From NCBI GenBank assembly GCA_017303975.1, contig JAFLBG010000014.1, forward strand, positions 1 to 64,000: DNA of 64,000 nt, given 5' to 3'. The notes under the pieces were generated by a model that worked only from the letters and a program-made list of their open reading frames with translations, ran no database searches and had not been told where the DNA came from. The translations under genes and the position numbers were made by a program. Numbering within the stretch: position 1 is the stretch's first letter; each line of letters begins with the position of its first letter. Below, one piece after another: positions 41,904 through 51,600 of this stretch. Source of the stretch: Bacteroidota bacterium (GTDB taxonomy: Bacteria; Bacteroidota; Bacteroidia; JAFLBG01).

Positions 41904-43434
41904 TTTAACTTCATTACATAGAAATAAGCCTAAAAGAGATTTCTCAATTCAAGCTTGCGCTGATTGTATAAATAAGATTGCATTGCAATTCCCCAGTGAA
42001 TTTACAAAGGGCTTTTTTACTGACTATTTTGATATTGCTGGTGGAACACAACCGCCAAAGTCAACTTTCATTAATGAACCAAGGGAGGGTTATGTAAAAT
42101 TTCTTCAAATTAGAGATTTCTCTTCTGATTCTACACCTACGTATATACCTATTTCAAAGAATAATAAGTTATGTAACGAGGACGATTTGCTATTGGGCAG
42201 ATATGGTGCATCAGTTGGGAAAATACTTTCAGGTAAATCTGGAGCATATAATGTTGCCTGTGCTAAAATTATTTTTCTCGAGAAAGAAAAAATAAATAAA
42301 GACTTTCTTTTCTACTGGCTTCATTCATCTTATTTCCAAAACTTTTTAACTTCTATTTCTAGAAGTGCTCAAGGCGGGTTTAACAAAAATGATTTGAGTA
42401 GAATAAAGACACATTTTCCTTCTTTTGCCGTTCAAAGAAAGTTAACTTCTATACTTAAATCAATTGATACGGCTTTATTAAATGGCGATAAAATTGAGTT
42501 CAATAAGAAAGGAAAAAACAATATTGAAATATCTTTTATTGAATTAGTCGAAAAGTTTTTATCTTTTATAAATGAAGGAGAAGAACTCTCTTCCGAACTC
42601 ACCCACCAACTCACTTTAGTAAAAAAACTTCGTCAGCAATTATTGCAAGATGCCGTACAAGGCAAGTTGGTTGAGCAAAATAAAAAAGATGAACCAGCAA
42701 GCGAATTGCTCAAAAGGATAAAAGCCGAAAAAGTAAAACTGATTACTGAAAAGAAACTCAAAAAGGAAAAAGAACTACCACCTATCAAACCCGAAGAAAT
42801 TCCTTTTGAAATTCCTGAGAATTGGATTTGGTGTAGGTTGGGTGAGATACTTTCTTTTGGACCATCTAATGGATATTCGCCAAAGGAGAGTAAGAAAGGA
42901 ACTGGAATTAAATGTTTAACGCTTACTGCAACGACTTCAGGAGTTTTCAGAGAGCAGTTTTATAAACTTGTAGATGAGCAAATTCCTAAAGATTCATATT
43001 TATGGTTAGAAACAGGGGACATTTTAATTCAGAGAGGTAATTCAATTGACTATGTTGGTATTGCAGCATTGTACGAAGGGATACCCAATAGTTTTATCTA
43101 TCCGGATTTGATGATAAAGATTCGTCTGTCGAAAATGATTGATACAAAGTTTATTCATCAAGTTTTAGTTTCACCATTTAATAGAAAATATTTTTCCAAC
43201 AATGCTTTTGGTGCTCAAAAAAGTATGCCTAAAATCAATCAAGTAGTAATCTTAAATACTTTAATTCCTATCCCCCCCCTTTCAGAACAAACTCGCATCG
43301 TTCAGAAATTAGATGAATTAATGCAGTACTGTAATGAATTGCAAGAAAGCATCAAACAAAGTGAATCACAAAATGAAAAATTATTGCAACAGGTTTTGAG
43401 AGAGGCCTTGAGGAAAAAACCAGTTGAAGCATAA
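41896..43434 (+). CDS. hsdS: Type I specificity subunit (HsdS)
   Basis: This 512-residue protein has two target-recognition domains: the first around IAGGTQPPKSTF-like residues 50-190, the second from about residue 300 (PENWIWCRLGEILSFGPSNG to SEQTRIVQKLDEL). Each is followed by a long coiled-coil helix, the conserved spacer. The two domains set the two halves of the recognition sequence, which cannot be read from sequence alone. The first 45 residues (KPKRDFSIQACADCINKIALQ) are a nonstandard extension. Confidence 0.9.
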   Translation: MADLTSLHRNKPKRDFSIQACADCINKIALQFPSEFTKGFFTDYFDIAGGTQPPKSTFINEPREGYVKFLQIRDFSSDSTPTYIPISKNNKLCNEDDLLLGRYGASVGKILSGKSGAYNVACAKIIFLEKEKINKDFLFYWLHSSYFQNFLTSISRSAQGGFNKNDLSRIKTHFPSFAVQRKLTSILKSIDTALLNGDKIEFNKKGKNNIEISFIELVEKFLSFINEGEELSSELTHQLTLVKKLRQQLLQDAVQGKLVEQNKKDEPASELLKRIKAEKVKLITEKKLKKEKELPPIKPEEIPFEIPENWIWCRLGEILSFGPSNGYSPKESKKGTGIKCLTLTATTSGVFREQFYKLVDEQIPKDSYLWLETGDILIQRGNSIDYVGIAALYEGIPNSFIYPDLMIKIRLSKMIDTKFIHQVLVSPFNRKYFSNNAFGAQKSMPKINQVVILNTLIPIPPLSEQTRIVQKLDELMQYCNELQESIKQSESQNEKLLQQVLREALRKKPVEA

Positions 43435-43437
43435 ATC

Positions 43438-44715
43438 ATGGAAGAATTAAACTCAAATACTTCTAAGAGCCAAATTCGTAAACTAGGTAAAACTTTGCGC
43501 GAAGAATCAAAGACCCAAAACATTTCTGCAGAATCACTTTTGAAGCTTCAAGAATTTAGGGTATCATATAAAAGTTCCTTATCTACTATTTTTAATATTC
43601 TTGCAGAGGAAAGTAGAAAAATAAGAAAGTCAAGAGTTGTTACTTATAGAGTGAAGCGTATTGAGTCTGTTATATCCAAACTTAATCGATTTCCTAATAT
43701 GCATTTAGCCGAAATGATTGACGTTGCGGGCTGCAGATGTATTGTCGATTCTAATCAAGATATATATAACATTAAGGAAGCGCTTGAAAAAAGACTTGAT
43801 GTTTTTGATGTAAAGGATTACATCAAAAAGAAACCACTTGATGATGATGGTTACTCTGCACTTCATTTGTATGTAAGGTTTAAAGAAGAAATGAATAAAC
43901 CAATAGAAATTCAAATTAGAACAAGGGATCAACACAATTGGGCTACTTTCGTAGAGATTATTGATGTTATTTATAATACAAAAATAAAGGAAGGCCAAAA
44001 AAATCCCGAGCTACAGCAATTTTGTTTTTTACTTTCCACATTAGACAGATTGAATTTTAGCGATTCTGTTGAATTATTAAGTATTGAAAAAAAATACAAT
44101 GTCTATTCAAAGCTAAGTGAAGTGTTTAATCAAAATTATATTTTAACAAGAAAGAAATGGTTATCTATTGAAAATAAAAAGGATCATAAATTTTTTATCA
44201 TTGAGGTAGATCAAGAAAAGAGAACTCACATAGAATCTTTTTCAAATTTCGAAATAGCTGAACAACAATATTTAAAGAAATTCAATAACGACAAAACCAA
44301 TATTGTTTTAACGCATTTGGAAGCCCCATCTTATAAGCAGTTAAGTATTGCCTACTCAAACTACATCTTAAGTATGCATAAGTTCCAGGAGGATATTTGT
44401 TCGATAGCAAAAACTGTTATTACGGAATATTTAAATCAAAAGGATAAAATAAAAGCCAAGGAAATTCAAGATCTTTACTTATCCTATGCAAATCAAGAAG
44501 CGGAAAGTTTTAAGGAAGAAATTAATGAATTAACCTCTGAAATTCCCAACAATGATCCTAACAATAAAAAAGTAGAAGAGTGGCTTAGTGACATGAGTGA
44601 TAGAATGGTAAAGAGAAGTGCGATCCTCTTGGATGGAAAAATTAAAATTGGTTGGGAAGATTTATTTTTGATGTCTATTAAACAATTTCTTAAAGGAATA
44701 TTTAAAAAGTATTAA
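43438..44715 (+). CDS. RelA/SpoT-domain alarmone synthetase-like protein in RM operon
   Basis: This 425-residue protein has a (p)ppGpp synthetase domain at about residues 60-190: TYRVKRIESVISKL (basic ATP site), MIDVAGCRCIV (metal Asp, G-x-R), VKDYIKKKPLDDDGYSALHL and IEIQIRTRDQHNWATFVE (Glu/Gln-x-RT and H-x-W). All look intact. No HD hydrolase domain is present. The C-terminal half is helical, ends in a basic amphipathic segment and is unrecognised. The ATG is 3 bases after the hsdS stop, so it is the fifth gene of the RM operon. Related synthetases are toxins (toxSAS) or phage sensors (CapRel), which makes an abortive-infection back-up possible. Confidence 0.8.
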   Translation: MEELNSNTSKSQIRKLGKTLREESKTQNISAESLLKLQEFRVSYKSSLSTIFNILAEESRKIRKSRVVTYRVKRIESVISKLNRFPNMHLAEMIDVAGCRCIVDSNQDIYNIKEALEKRLDVFDVKDYIKKKPLDDDGYSALHLYVRFKEEMNKPIEIQIRTRDQHNWATFVEIIDVIYNTKIKEGQKNPELQQFCFLLSTLDRLNFSDSVELLSIEKKYNVYSKLSEVFNQNYILTRKKWLSIENKKDHKFFIIEVDQEKRTHIESFSNFEIAEQQYLKKFNNDKTNIVLTHLEAPSYKQLSIAYSNYILSMHKFQEDICSIAKTVITEYLNQKDKIKAKEIQDLYLSYANQEAESFKEEINELTSEIPNNDPNNKKVEEWLSDMSDRMVKRSAILLDGKIKIGWEDLFLMSIKQFLKGIFKKY

Positions 44716-44808
44716 TGGAAAAGGTCTAGGGAGGATATAACTCTGCATGTCATTTAACATAATTAATATTATTGGCTAAATGGCTGATTTTTAATTAATT
44801 GAAAATAT

Positions 44809-44864
44809 TGTAAAATTACAATATTGTAATATTATAAAATTGTAAAATTACATTTTTGTAATTC
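44809..44864. repeat. Octamer array D: 7 units, far from parAB and upstream of the surface operon
   Basis: Seven octamers in strict 8-bp register, six fitting TRYAA, with the same mix of TGTAA, TACAA and TATAA units as arrays A-C. It is about 15 kb from parAB, between the RelA/SpoT gene and the outer-membrane barrel gene. It is therefore not just part of the parAB leader and may be a second centromere part or an operator. Confidence 0.65.
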
Positions 44865-44975
44865 ATCCTCTTTTTTGAAAATCAGTTTTGTCGTCATTTT
44901 TCCTACATTTAAATACTTAATTCCGATGTTCGTAGAAAAAAAATCAAAAAAAATAACCATGAATTGATAATTTAT

Positions 44976-44991
44976 TAACAAACTTTTGTTA
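44976..44991. promoter_or_regulatory. Inverted repeat and promoter-like area before the surface operon
   Basis: TAACAAA-CT-TTTGTTA is a perfect 7-bp inverted repeat. TTAGTTTG just after it is one base from the TAnnTTTG box, 18 bases before the ATG at 45014. It probably marks promoter and operator of the 45-64 kb operon. The rest of 44716-45013 holds array D and nothing else that I can identify. Confidence 0.4.
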
Positions 44992-45013
44992 GTTTGCGCA
45001 CTTCAAAAATGCA

Positions 45014-47377
45014 ATGAGAAAAAAGTCCCCCCAAATTAATTCCTCTTTTCTGGTGATTTTTGTCCTATTTATTGGGGTTTACTATCCTGTACCTTTTTCA
45101 GCACAAACTAGAAGCACCGACTCTATTTCTGCTATACCAATGCTTGCATCAAGAGATAGTTTGTTCGATAAAAAGAACATTAATATCCCTTTAAGGCCTA
45201 GAATTGATAGAAAAAAAAGCATTTATCAAAGAAATGAGGCAACCAAACGAGCACAGAGTTTTTTCAAGAAGAGAGATGTTAGTAGAAGAAATCTTCTGCA
45301 GCATTCAGGCGGCTCAATTTCTCTTGGCTATGAATATGGCTGGCTACCCTATGCCATGAATTCGAAAATACCGGTTGGAAATTACAAAGCAGAGGGAGAT
45401 ATTTCTTTTAGTGCATTTAATATGCCACTCAAACTTAATTTCTTTTATTCAGATGTTCGATACAATACAGGACTCAATAATAATTTTCGCATAAGCTATG
45501 ACATTAATGCCTATAAAGAGGAGCAAATAAAAAAGATTAGCCAAGAATTGGTTGGTTACAAGAACGAAGTAAGCAACATGCAAGAGCAAGAACAAGTTCT
45601 TAAGCAAAAATTATTTTCTATGCAAAGCCAAAAAGTAAAGTTGGATTTAGAAAAGAATATCCCTAAGGTTGATAAACCAACTTATAATAAACCGTCATTA
45701 AACACTCCCGGCTTAACTGGGATAAATGCTCCCCAAACACCCGCGTTAAACCAAACCCCTTCTATACCATTTACAGATTCACTTAAAATAGATTCTTTGG
45801 ACATAAAATCAGTTTCTATAGATTCCTCGAGGATAGCTTCTAAAGGGAAATTCACATATGATACTGTTACCACAAAAATCAATGAGTATCAAGCGCAATT
45901 AAACAAAGTGCAATCTTCCCTAGCAGAAAAGAGGGAAACAATTAACAAGTTACAGGAGTTAGCGAAGAATCCACTTGCCAATAATCCGTTTGCATCCAAA
46001 AAGGAGAATTTTTTGTCCGGTATAAAAAAATTAGAAATTGGATTATGTTATCCCACTTACTCTACTTTCTTAGTTAATAATTTACCGGTAAAGGGAGTAA
46101 ATGTTCAGCACGAACGCAATAATTGGTTTACGGCATTTACATGTGGAACTACCGTTAGTAACCTATTGTTTTCAGCAGCCCCTGTGCAAAATATTTTGCA
46201 AAACACAAAAAATTTATATAACACTTTTGACTTTACCAATTTGCAAGACGGAAGAAAAATTGCTGCCGTGAAAACCGGTTGGGGTAAGAAAGAAAATACA
46301 CATGTTCATTTTGGTTTCTTATATGGAACGGGACTTACGAGTTATATTCGAAACCCCGAGAATAATACTATTCCTCCTTATGGAACGGAACGAAATACGG
46401 TGGTTGAGTTAGACATCAAATATGAGTTTTCAAAGAATCATTCCATTGATGTGATATATGGTAAATCGACTTTACAAGATATTTCCTTGGGTAAAGTTGA
46501 TGCAAATGCAACCATTCAAAGGCTGACAGAAAATAATCATTCAAATGCAGCACTTATCCGTTACAATGGATTTTTAGTAAAGAGTAAAACAAGACTTACC
46601 TATTCAACGAGATATATTGAACCTTTTTTTAGAAGCTTCGGAATAGCTTATATGCGTTCAGATAATTTAAGACACGAGGCAAGGGTGGAACAACAAATAA
46701 ATTCAAAACTGAAATATACAGGAACCCTGCGTTATGACACAGACAATCTCTTAAACCTGTATCAGTATAAAACCAGAATGTATACCTGGGGAAATAGTGT
46801 TCAGTGGAAAGTAAATAGAAGACTCAATATACGATTAATCTACAATCCTGTGTGGCAACATATTGATACTGGAGTTGATTATTGGAAAAACAAAAATGGC
46901 ATCTCAAATGTGGTAGTAAGTTATGTTCCGAAGACTGAAAACGCCTCAGTGCAATTGACTGCCATGTATGGCTATTATCGAATTCTCTCCGATTCTTTTA
47001 CTGTGAATTTTCAAAATATAACCGTTACAGAACAAACACAATTGAACAATGGAGTTCGAGTTGGTTTTACATCCACATGGTATAAAAATAGTCAGGTAGA
47101 CAGCATTTTCAATAACACCCTGATAAATGTATTGGAAGGGGGCTATCAATTTAAGAAAGGAACCGTTGTTTCTATTGCTGCAAAAGGAGCTTTATATGAC
47201 ATGAAGCAATTTCAAACAGGATTTTCTGCAAAAGCAAACTTTGGATTAATACGAAATTTTGCAATGGAGCTACAAGCCGAAAAGATTGTAACCGGTGAAT
47301 ACTATAATTTATTTAATCAACAACAGAGTAACAACTTCCCATTTTATTTTATGGGCAGACTTATATTTCAATGGTAA
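45014..47377 (+). CDS. Outer-membrane beta-barrel protein with periplasmic coiled coil
   Basis: This 787-residue protein has a signal peptide (LVIFVLFIGVYYPVPFSAQ). A short barrel-like part (residues 95-165) is followed by a coiled coil (about 170-215, EQIKKISQELVGYKNEVSNMQEQEQ split by linker), a Pro/Ser-rich stretch, a second coiled coil (about 295-315) and a long C-terminal region of alternating aromatic strands ending FYFMGRLIFQW. The terminal tryptophan is typical of outer-membrane barrels. It is the first gene of the surface operon and might export or anchor the giant proteins that follow; that is inference. The family is not recognised. Confidence 0.6.
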   Translation: MRKKSPQINSSFLVIFVLFIGVYYPVPFSAQTRSTDSISAIPMLASRDSLFDKKNINIPLRPRIDRKKSIYQRNEATKRAQSFFKKRDVSRRNLLQHSGGSISLGYEYGWLPYAMNSKIPVGNYKAEGDISFSAFNMPLKLNFFYSDVRYNTGLNNNFRISYDINAYKEEQIKKISQELVGYKNEVSNMQEQEQVLKQKLFSMQSQKVKLDLEKNIPKVDKPTYNKPSLNTPGLTGINAPQTPALNQTPSIPFTDSLKIDSLDIKSVSIDSSRIASKGKFTYDTVTTKINEYQAQLNKVQSSLAEKRETINKLQELAKNPLANNPFASKKENFLSGIKKLEIGLCYPTYSTFLVNNLPVKGVNVQHERNNWFTAFTCGTTVSNLLFSAAPVQNILQNTKNLYNTFDFTNLQDGRKIAAVKTGWGKKENTHVHFGFLYGTGLTSYIRNPENNTIPPYGTERNTVVELDIKYEFSKNHSIDVIYGKSTLQDISLGKVDANATIQRLTENNHSNAALIRYNGFLVKSKTRLTYSTRYIEPFFRSFGIAYMRSDNLRHEARVEQQINSKLKYTGTLRYDTDNLLNLYQYKTRMYTWGNSVQWKVNRRLNIRLIYNPVWQHIDTGVDYWKNKNGISNVVVSYVPKTENASVQLTAMYGYYRILSDSFTVNFQNITVTEQTQLNNGVRVGFTSTWYKNSQVDSIFNNTLINVLEGGYQFKKGTVVSIAAKGALYDMKQFQTGFSAKANFGLIRNFAMELQAEKIVTGEYYNLFNQQQSNNFPFYFMGRLIFQW

Positions 47378-47467
47378 TGAATTATAGAGAGCCAAAAACA
47401 AACCCCTGAAAAATGGGATGGACTTAGGCAAAAAATGTGAAACAATAGAAAATTAATAGAACTAAAT

Positions 47468-48568
47468 ATGAAAAAAATTCTTTGTACTCTTACAACTGCA
47501 TTCTTAGTGGCTTCTCTGGTAAGTGCACAAGTATCTGTTATAAATAGTCCATTCCAAACATTCAATGTTACTCCTAATTCGCTAATACAAGCAAGCATAA
47601 TGAATGCTTCGGGGGAGCAGCAAATTGTTTTGGAATCTAAGTTGATTAATGTTGCCAATGAAGTTGTACTAAGTGCTCGATCAATTCCATTTGCCATTCA
47701 CAACGGGGTAAATACTTCTGCGAATTCATCTAGACAAATTGAGAGGGTTGAATACGGGAATAGTTCTCAGGCTAGCTATATTAAAACATCCCACCTGCTT
47801 CCTAGTGGTAGATTTAAATTGTGTATTGTTGTAATATCTGCTACAACCTCTGAGGTTATAGATGATTTTTGTGATGAGATTGAATCTGACCTTAGTCAAT
47901 TTTTGTTTTTAGTAAGCCCATTTGATAAAGATACTATTGCTACAACCCAACCATTGTTAGCATGGACTCATAGCGAACCCTTCAATGTTTTATCACAAGG
48001 AGAATCATACCGAATGATTTTAGTTGAACTAAAGAATGACCAAACTGCGGAAGAAGGGATTGTTACAAACCCTACTTATTTTTTAAAAAATAATTTATTG
48101 AGTCATCAAGTTGTATATCCAATTGATGCAAATAAACTAGAAGCAGATAAGCGATATGGTTGGCAGGTGCAAAAAATAGCAAATGATATTGTAATTAATA
48201 AGTCCGAAGCATGGGAATTTACCTTGGCATCCAAGAACAAAAAATTTACACCTAAATATGCAACCCTAAATAAAAAACTCAGTAGCGGTTTTTATACTGC
48301 ATATGACAATAAAGTGTATTTCCGATTTGTAGAAAACTACTCATCAAATATTGCAAAGGCGATTATTTATGATGAAAAGAGAGCGGTAATAAGACCTAAG
48401 TTAAAGAGCGAGGCGACATCAAGTCAACCTATAGCTATTAAAAACAATGGAACTAATTTATTTGAAATTGATTTAAACTCATTGAATATTCAGAGTGGTT
48501 TCCACACTCTGGAAATAAAGAATGAAAAAGGAGAATTGTTTTTGCTTAAGTTTTTAGTTCAAGAGTAA
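47468..48568 (+). CDS. Secreted protein with Ig/Fn3-like domain, partner of RHS-like proteins
   Basis: This 366-residue protein has a signal peptide (ILCTLTTAFLVASLVSAQ). The middle part (QPLLAWTHSEPFNVLSQGESYRMILVEL, later KLEADKRYGWQVQ) follows the W-x-P-x-x-YxLxI-E ... YxWQVxA pattern of Fn3-like domains in Bacteroidota proteins often next to RHS-like genes (TANFOR-type, from memory). It stays in the periplasm or at the surface. It lies between the barrel and the first giant gene, 60 bases before the latter. Confidence 0.6.
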   Translation: MKKILCTLTTAFLVASLVSAQVSVINSPFQTFNVTPNSLIQASIMNASGEQQIVLESKLINVANEVVLSARSIPFAIHNGVNTSANSSRQIERVEYGNSSQASYIKTSHLLPSGRFKLCIVVISATTSEVIDDFCDEIESDLSQFLFLVSPFDKDTIATTQPLLAWTHSEPFNVLSQGESYRMILVELKNDQTAEEGIVTNPTYFLKNNLLSHQVVYPIDANKLEADKRYGWQVQKIANDIVINKSEAWEFTLASKNKKFTPKYATLNKKLSSGFYTAYDNKVYFRFVENYSSNIAKAIIYDEKRAVIRPKLKSEATSSQPIAIKNNGTNLFEIDLNSLNIQSGFHTLEIKNEKGELFLLKFLVQE

Positions 48569-48628
48569 AGCTCCTGAACAAGAAATCTTGACCCCGCAAT
48601 ATATAGACCACTTTGAAATATAGTACAC

Positions 48629-51600
48629 ATGATAATGAACAGAAGAACTATTAAAAGAAGATTACAATTTGAAATAGCAAACCCATTTTGTTATTTATTT
48701 GCTGGAATAATCCTATTTGATGTACTATTTCCTGCCTGTGCATTTGCCTTGGGAAATGGACCTAGTCAGCCGGAAGTTCAGAGTTTTGAACCTGCAGAGA
48801 CAACCAATATGGTTGATCCTTTCACAGGAGACTTTACTTACAATATCCCACTGTTAAGTATAGATGGCTATCCCATCAATATTAGCTATCATTCGGGAAT
48901 AACGATGGATCAAGAAGCTAGTTGGGTAGGGTTAGGATGGAATATTAATCCAGGAACAGTAAATAGGAGTATGCGAGGGTTACCAGATGATTTCAGAGGA
49001 GATGTGGTTACAAAGAAATTCAACCAAAAAACAAATAGAACTATGGGTGCAAGTACCGGTGTAGGGCTTGAGTTTGTTGGTGTTCCCACCGGTGCAAAAT
49101 TTGGATTGAATGCAACTGTTGGGTTACGGTATAATAATTATTCCGGCATTAGTGTTGAGAAAAGTATTAATGCTTCGATTAGTTCTGGCGATAATGTTAA
49201 GTTACCATTAAATGCAAGCTTGGGATTAAATTCAAGTAAAGAGAATGGACTTACCATTCAACCTTCAGTTGGCTTAAGTAAAAAAATTAAATCTGCAGAT
49301 GCCTCAATAGCCAATCTAGGGCTTAAGGTAGGAACTGCCTTCAACTCAAGAGCCGGTTTGAAATCGCTTTCTATAAATACAAGTGTATCCAATGCAAGAC
49401 AGATAAATACCAAATCTGCAAAAGCGTCTAAGGTAATTTCGGCATATGCTACACAACCTATTGGTGGTGCTGCCACTTGGGATTTCGGAATGCCTACCTA
49501 TATTCCACAGGTATCACTGCCAATGGAAAACACCTCCCTTTCAGCTTCTTTAAAAGTCGGTGTGGCATTAGCGTTAGGCTATCCGAGTGCAAATGTCTCA
49601 GCTTATTATTCAGCACAAAAATTAAGCACCAATACTAGTAGCAATCCTGCGTTTGGGTATTTTTATGCTGACGAAGGAGCTAAATACAACCATTCTCTTT
49701 TGGATTTTAACAGGGAAAAAGATGGACCCTTCACACAAAACACTCCTTCTTTGCCATTAACCAATTTTACCTATGATATCTACTCTGTGACCGGGCAAGG
49801 AATGTCAGGAAGTTTTCGTCCATTCAGAAATGATGTTGGATATGTATTTGATCCGGAAGTATCTACAACCTCCAATGGGGGATCTATTGGTGCTGAAATA
49901 GGAGCCGGAAATATTTCACATGTTGGGGTAGATTTAACTGCAAATTCATCTACCAGTCGCTCAGGAAAGTGGACTTCTGACAATGGAGCAACGCCTTATC
50001 TTAACTTTACTTCAGCAGTAGATGCAAGTTTGTACGAACCCCATTATTTAAAAGAGGCTAATGAAAAAACAGTTGATGCCGATTCAAGTTTCTTTCAGAA
50101 ATATGGATCTTTTGATTCCTACAGAGTAGAGATTGATCAACCGGCTAAATTTAAAGCCAAGGCAACTAATTTTATGGTAAGCAATCAAGGTGCGCCAAAA
50201 ACGTTAGTAAATAGCAATCTCAAACAAGCTCGTGATCGTAGAAATGAGCTAATAACAACAATTTCTCGGCACGATCTGGATAGTTTGGGATTGGAGAGAA
50301 GCCCCCTTCTTTATTTTGGAGCAAAACCACACCATGTGGCCGAGATTACCTCAGTTGGAGCTGAAGGACAACGTTATGTGTATGGCATTGCGGCTTACAA
50401 TACCCTTCAACAAGAAATATCGTTTGCAACCGGTTCAAATACAGGCGATAGAGGAACCACAAACAATGACTTTAATTGCAATACCGGGCTAGTAAAGTAT
50501 GCTCCATCTGAAAATTCAATCTCAAATTTAAAGGGAATTGATAATTATTATTCTAGTACAGAAACTCCCCCCTATGCACACTCTTATCTCTTAACAGCTG
50601 TACTTTCTCCGGATTATTTAGATAGTGACAGTTTGAGAGGGCCTAGCGATGGAGATTTGGGTACCTATACAAAATTTGAATATAAAAAAATTGCAAACTA
50701 TAAATGGAGAACCCCTGTGCAACAAGATAGCGCATCGTATAGCGAAGGGTTAAAATCGATTACTTCGGATGATAAGGGAAATATATTATATGGAGAAAAG
50801 GAGTTGTGGTATTTAAAATCAATCAACACAAAGAATCACATAGCAATATTTCATACCTCTAACAGGCAAGATGCTATTTCTGTAAATGGCGTAAATGGCG
50901 GTGTTAATACAACAAATACGGCAATGCAAAAGCTTGATAGTATTTCGCTGTATGTAAAACAGGAGTACCTAAAAAATCCTTCAACAGCAGTGCCTTTGCA
51001 GCGCGTACATTTCCAATATGATTATTCTTTATGTAAAAATGTACCAAATCATGTTACATCAGGACAGGGAAAATTAACGCTAAAAAAAATTTATACTACT
51101 TATCAAAAATCGCTCAAAGGAAGTTTGAGCCCTTATTCTTTTGAATACAATAGCATTAATCCGAATTATGGAATGAAAGCCTATGATAGATGGGGGAACT
51201 ATAAGCCCTCTCCTTCCAATGCGTGTAATTCGTTCAGCAGCAATCTTACCAATGCAGAATATCCTTATGTAAATCAGAATAAAGCGGAAGCAGATTCTCT
51301 TTCATCTGCGTGGTGTTTAACAAATATTACAATGCCAACAGGCGGATCAATTAAGGTGAAGTATGAATCGGATGATTATGGTTATGTTCAAAATAAACAG
51401 GCTATGCAAATGTTCAAGATTGCCAGCATGAATTTGAATGATACAGCCAATACAACTGTAAAGGGAGTTGCTTTTGATTTTAATCCTGCGGATGATAAGT
51501 TGTATTTTAAATTGCCCGATCCTTTCATTGAAATAGATAAGTACTTTGAAGGGATAGAAGATCTATATTTTCGGTTTCTAATGCGCATGGATAAACAATC

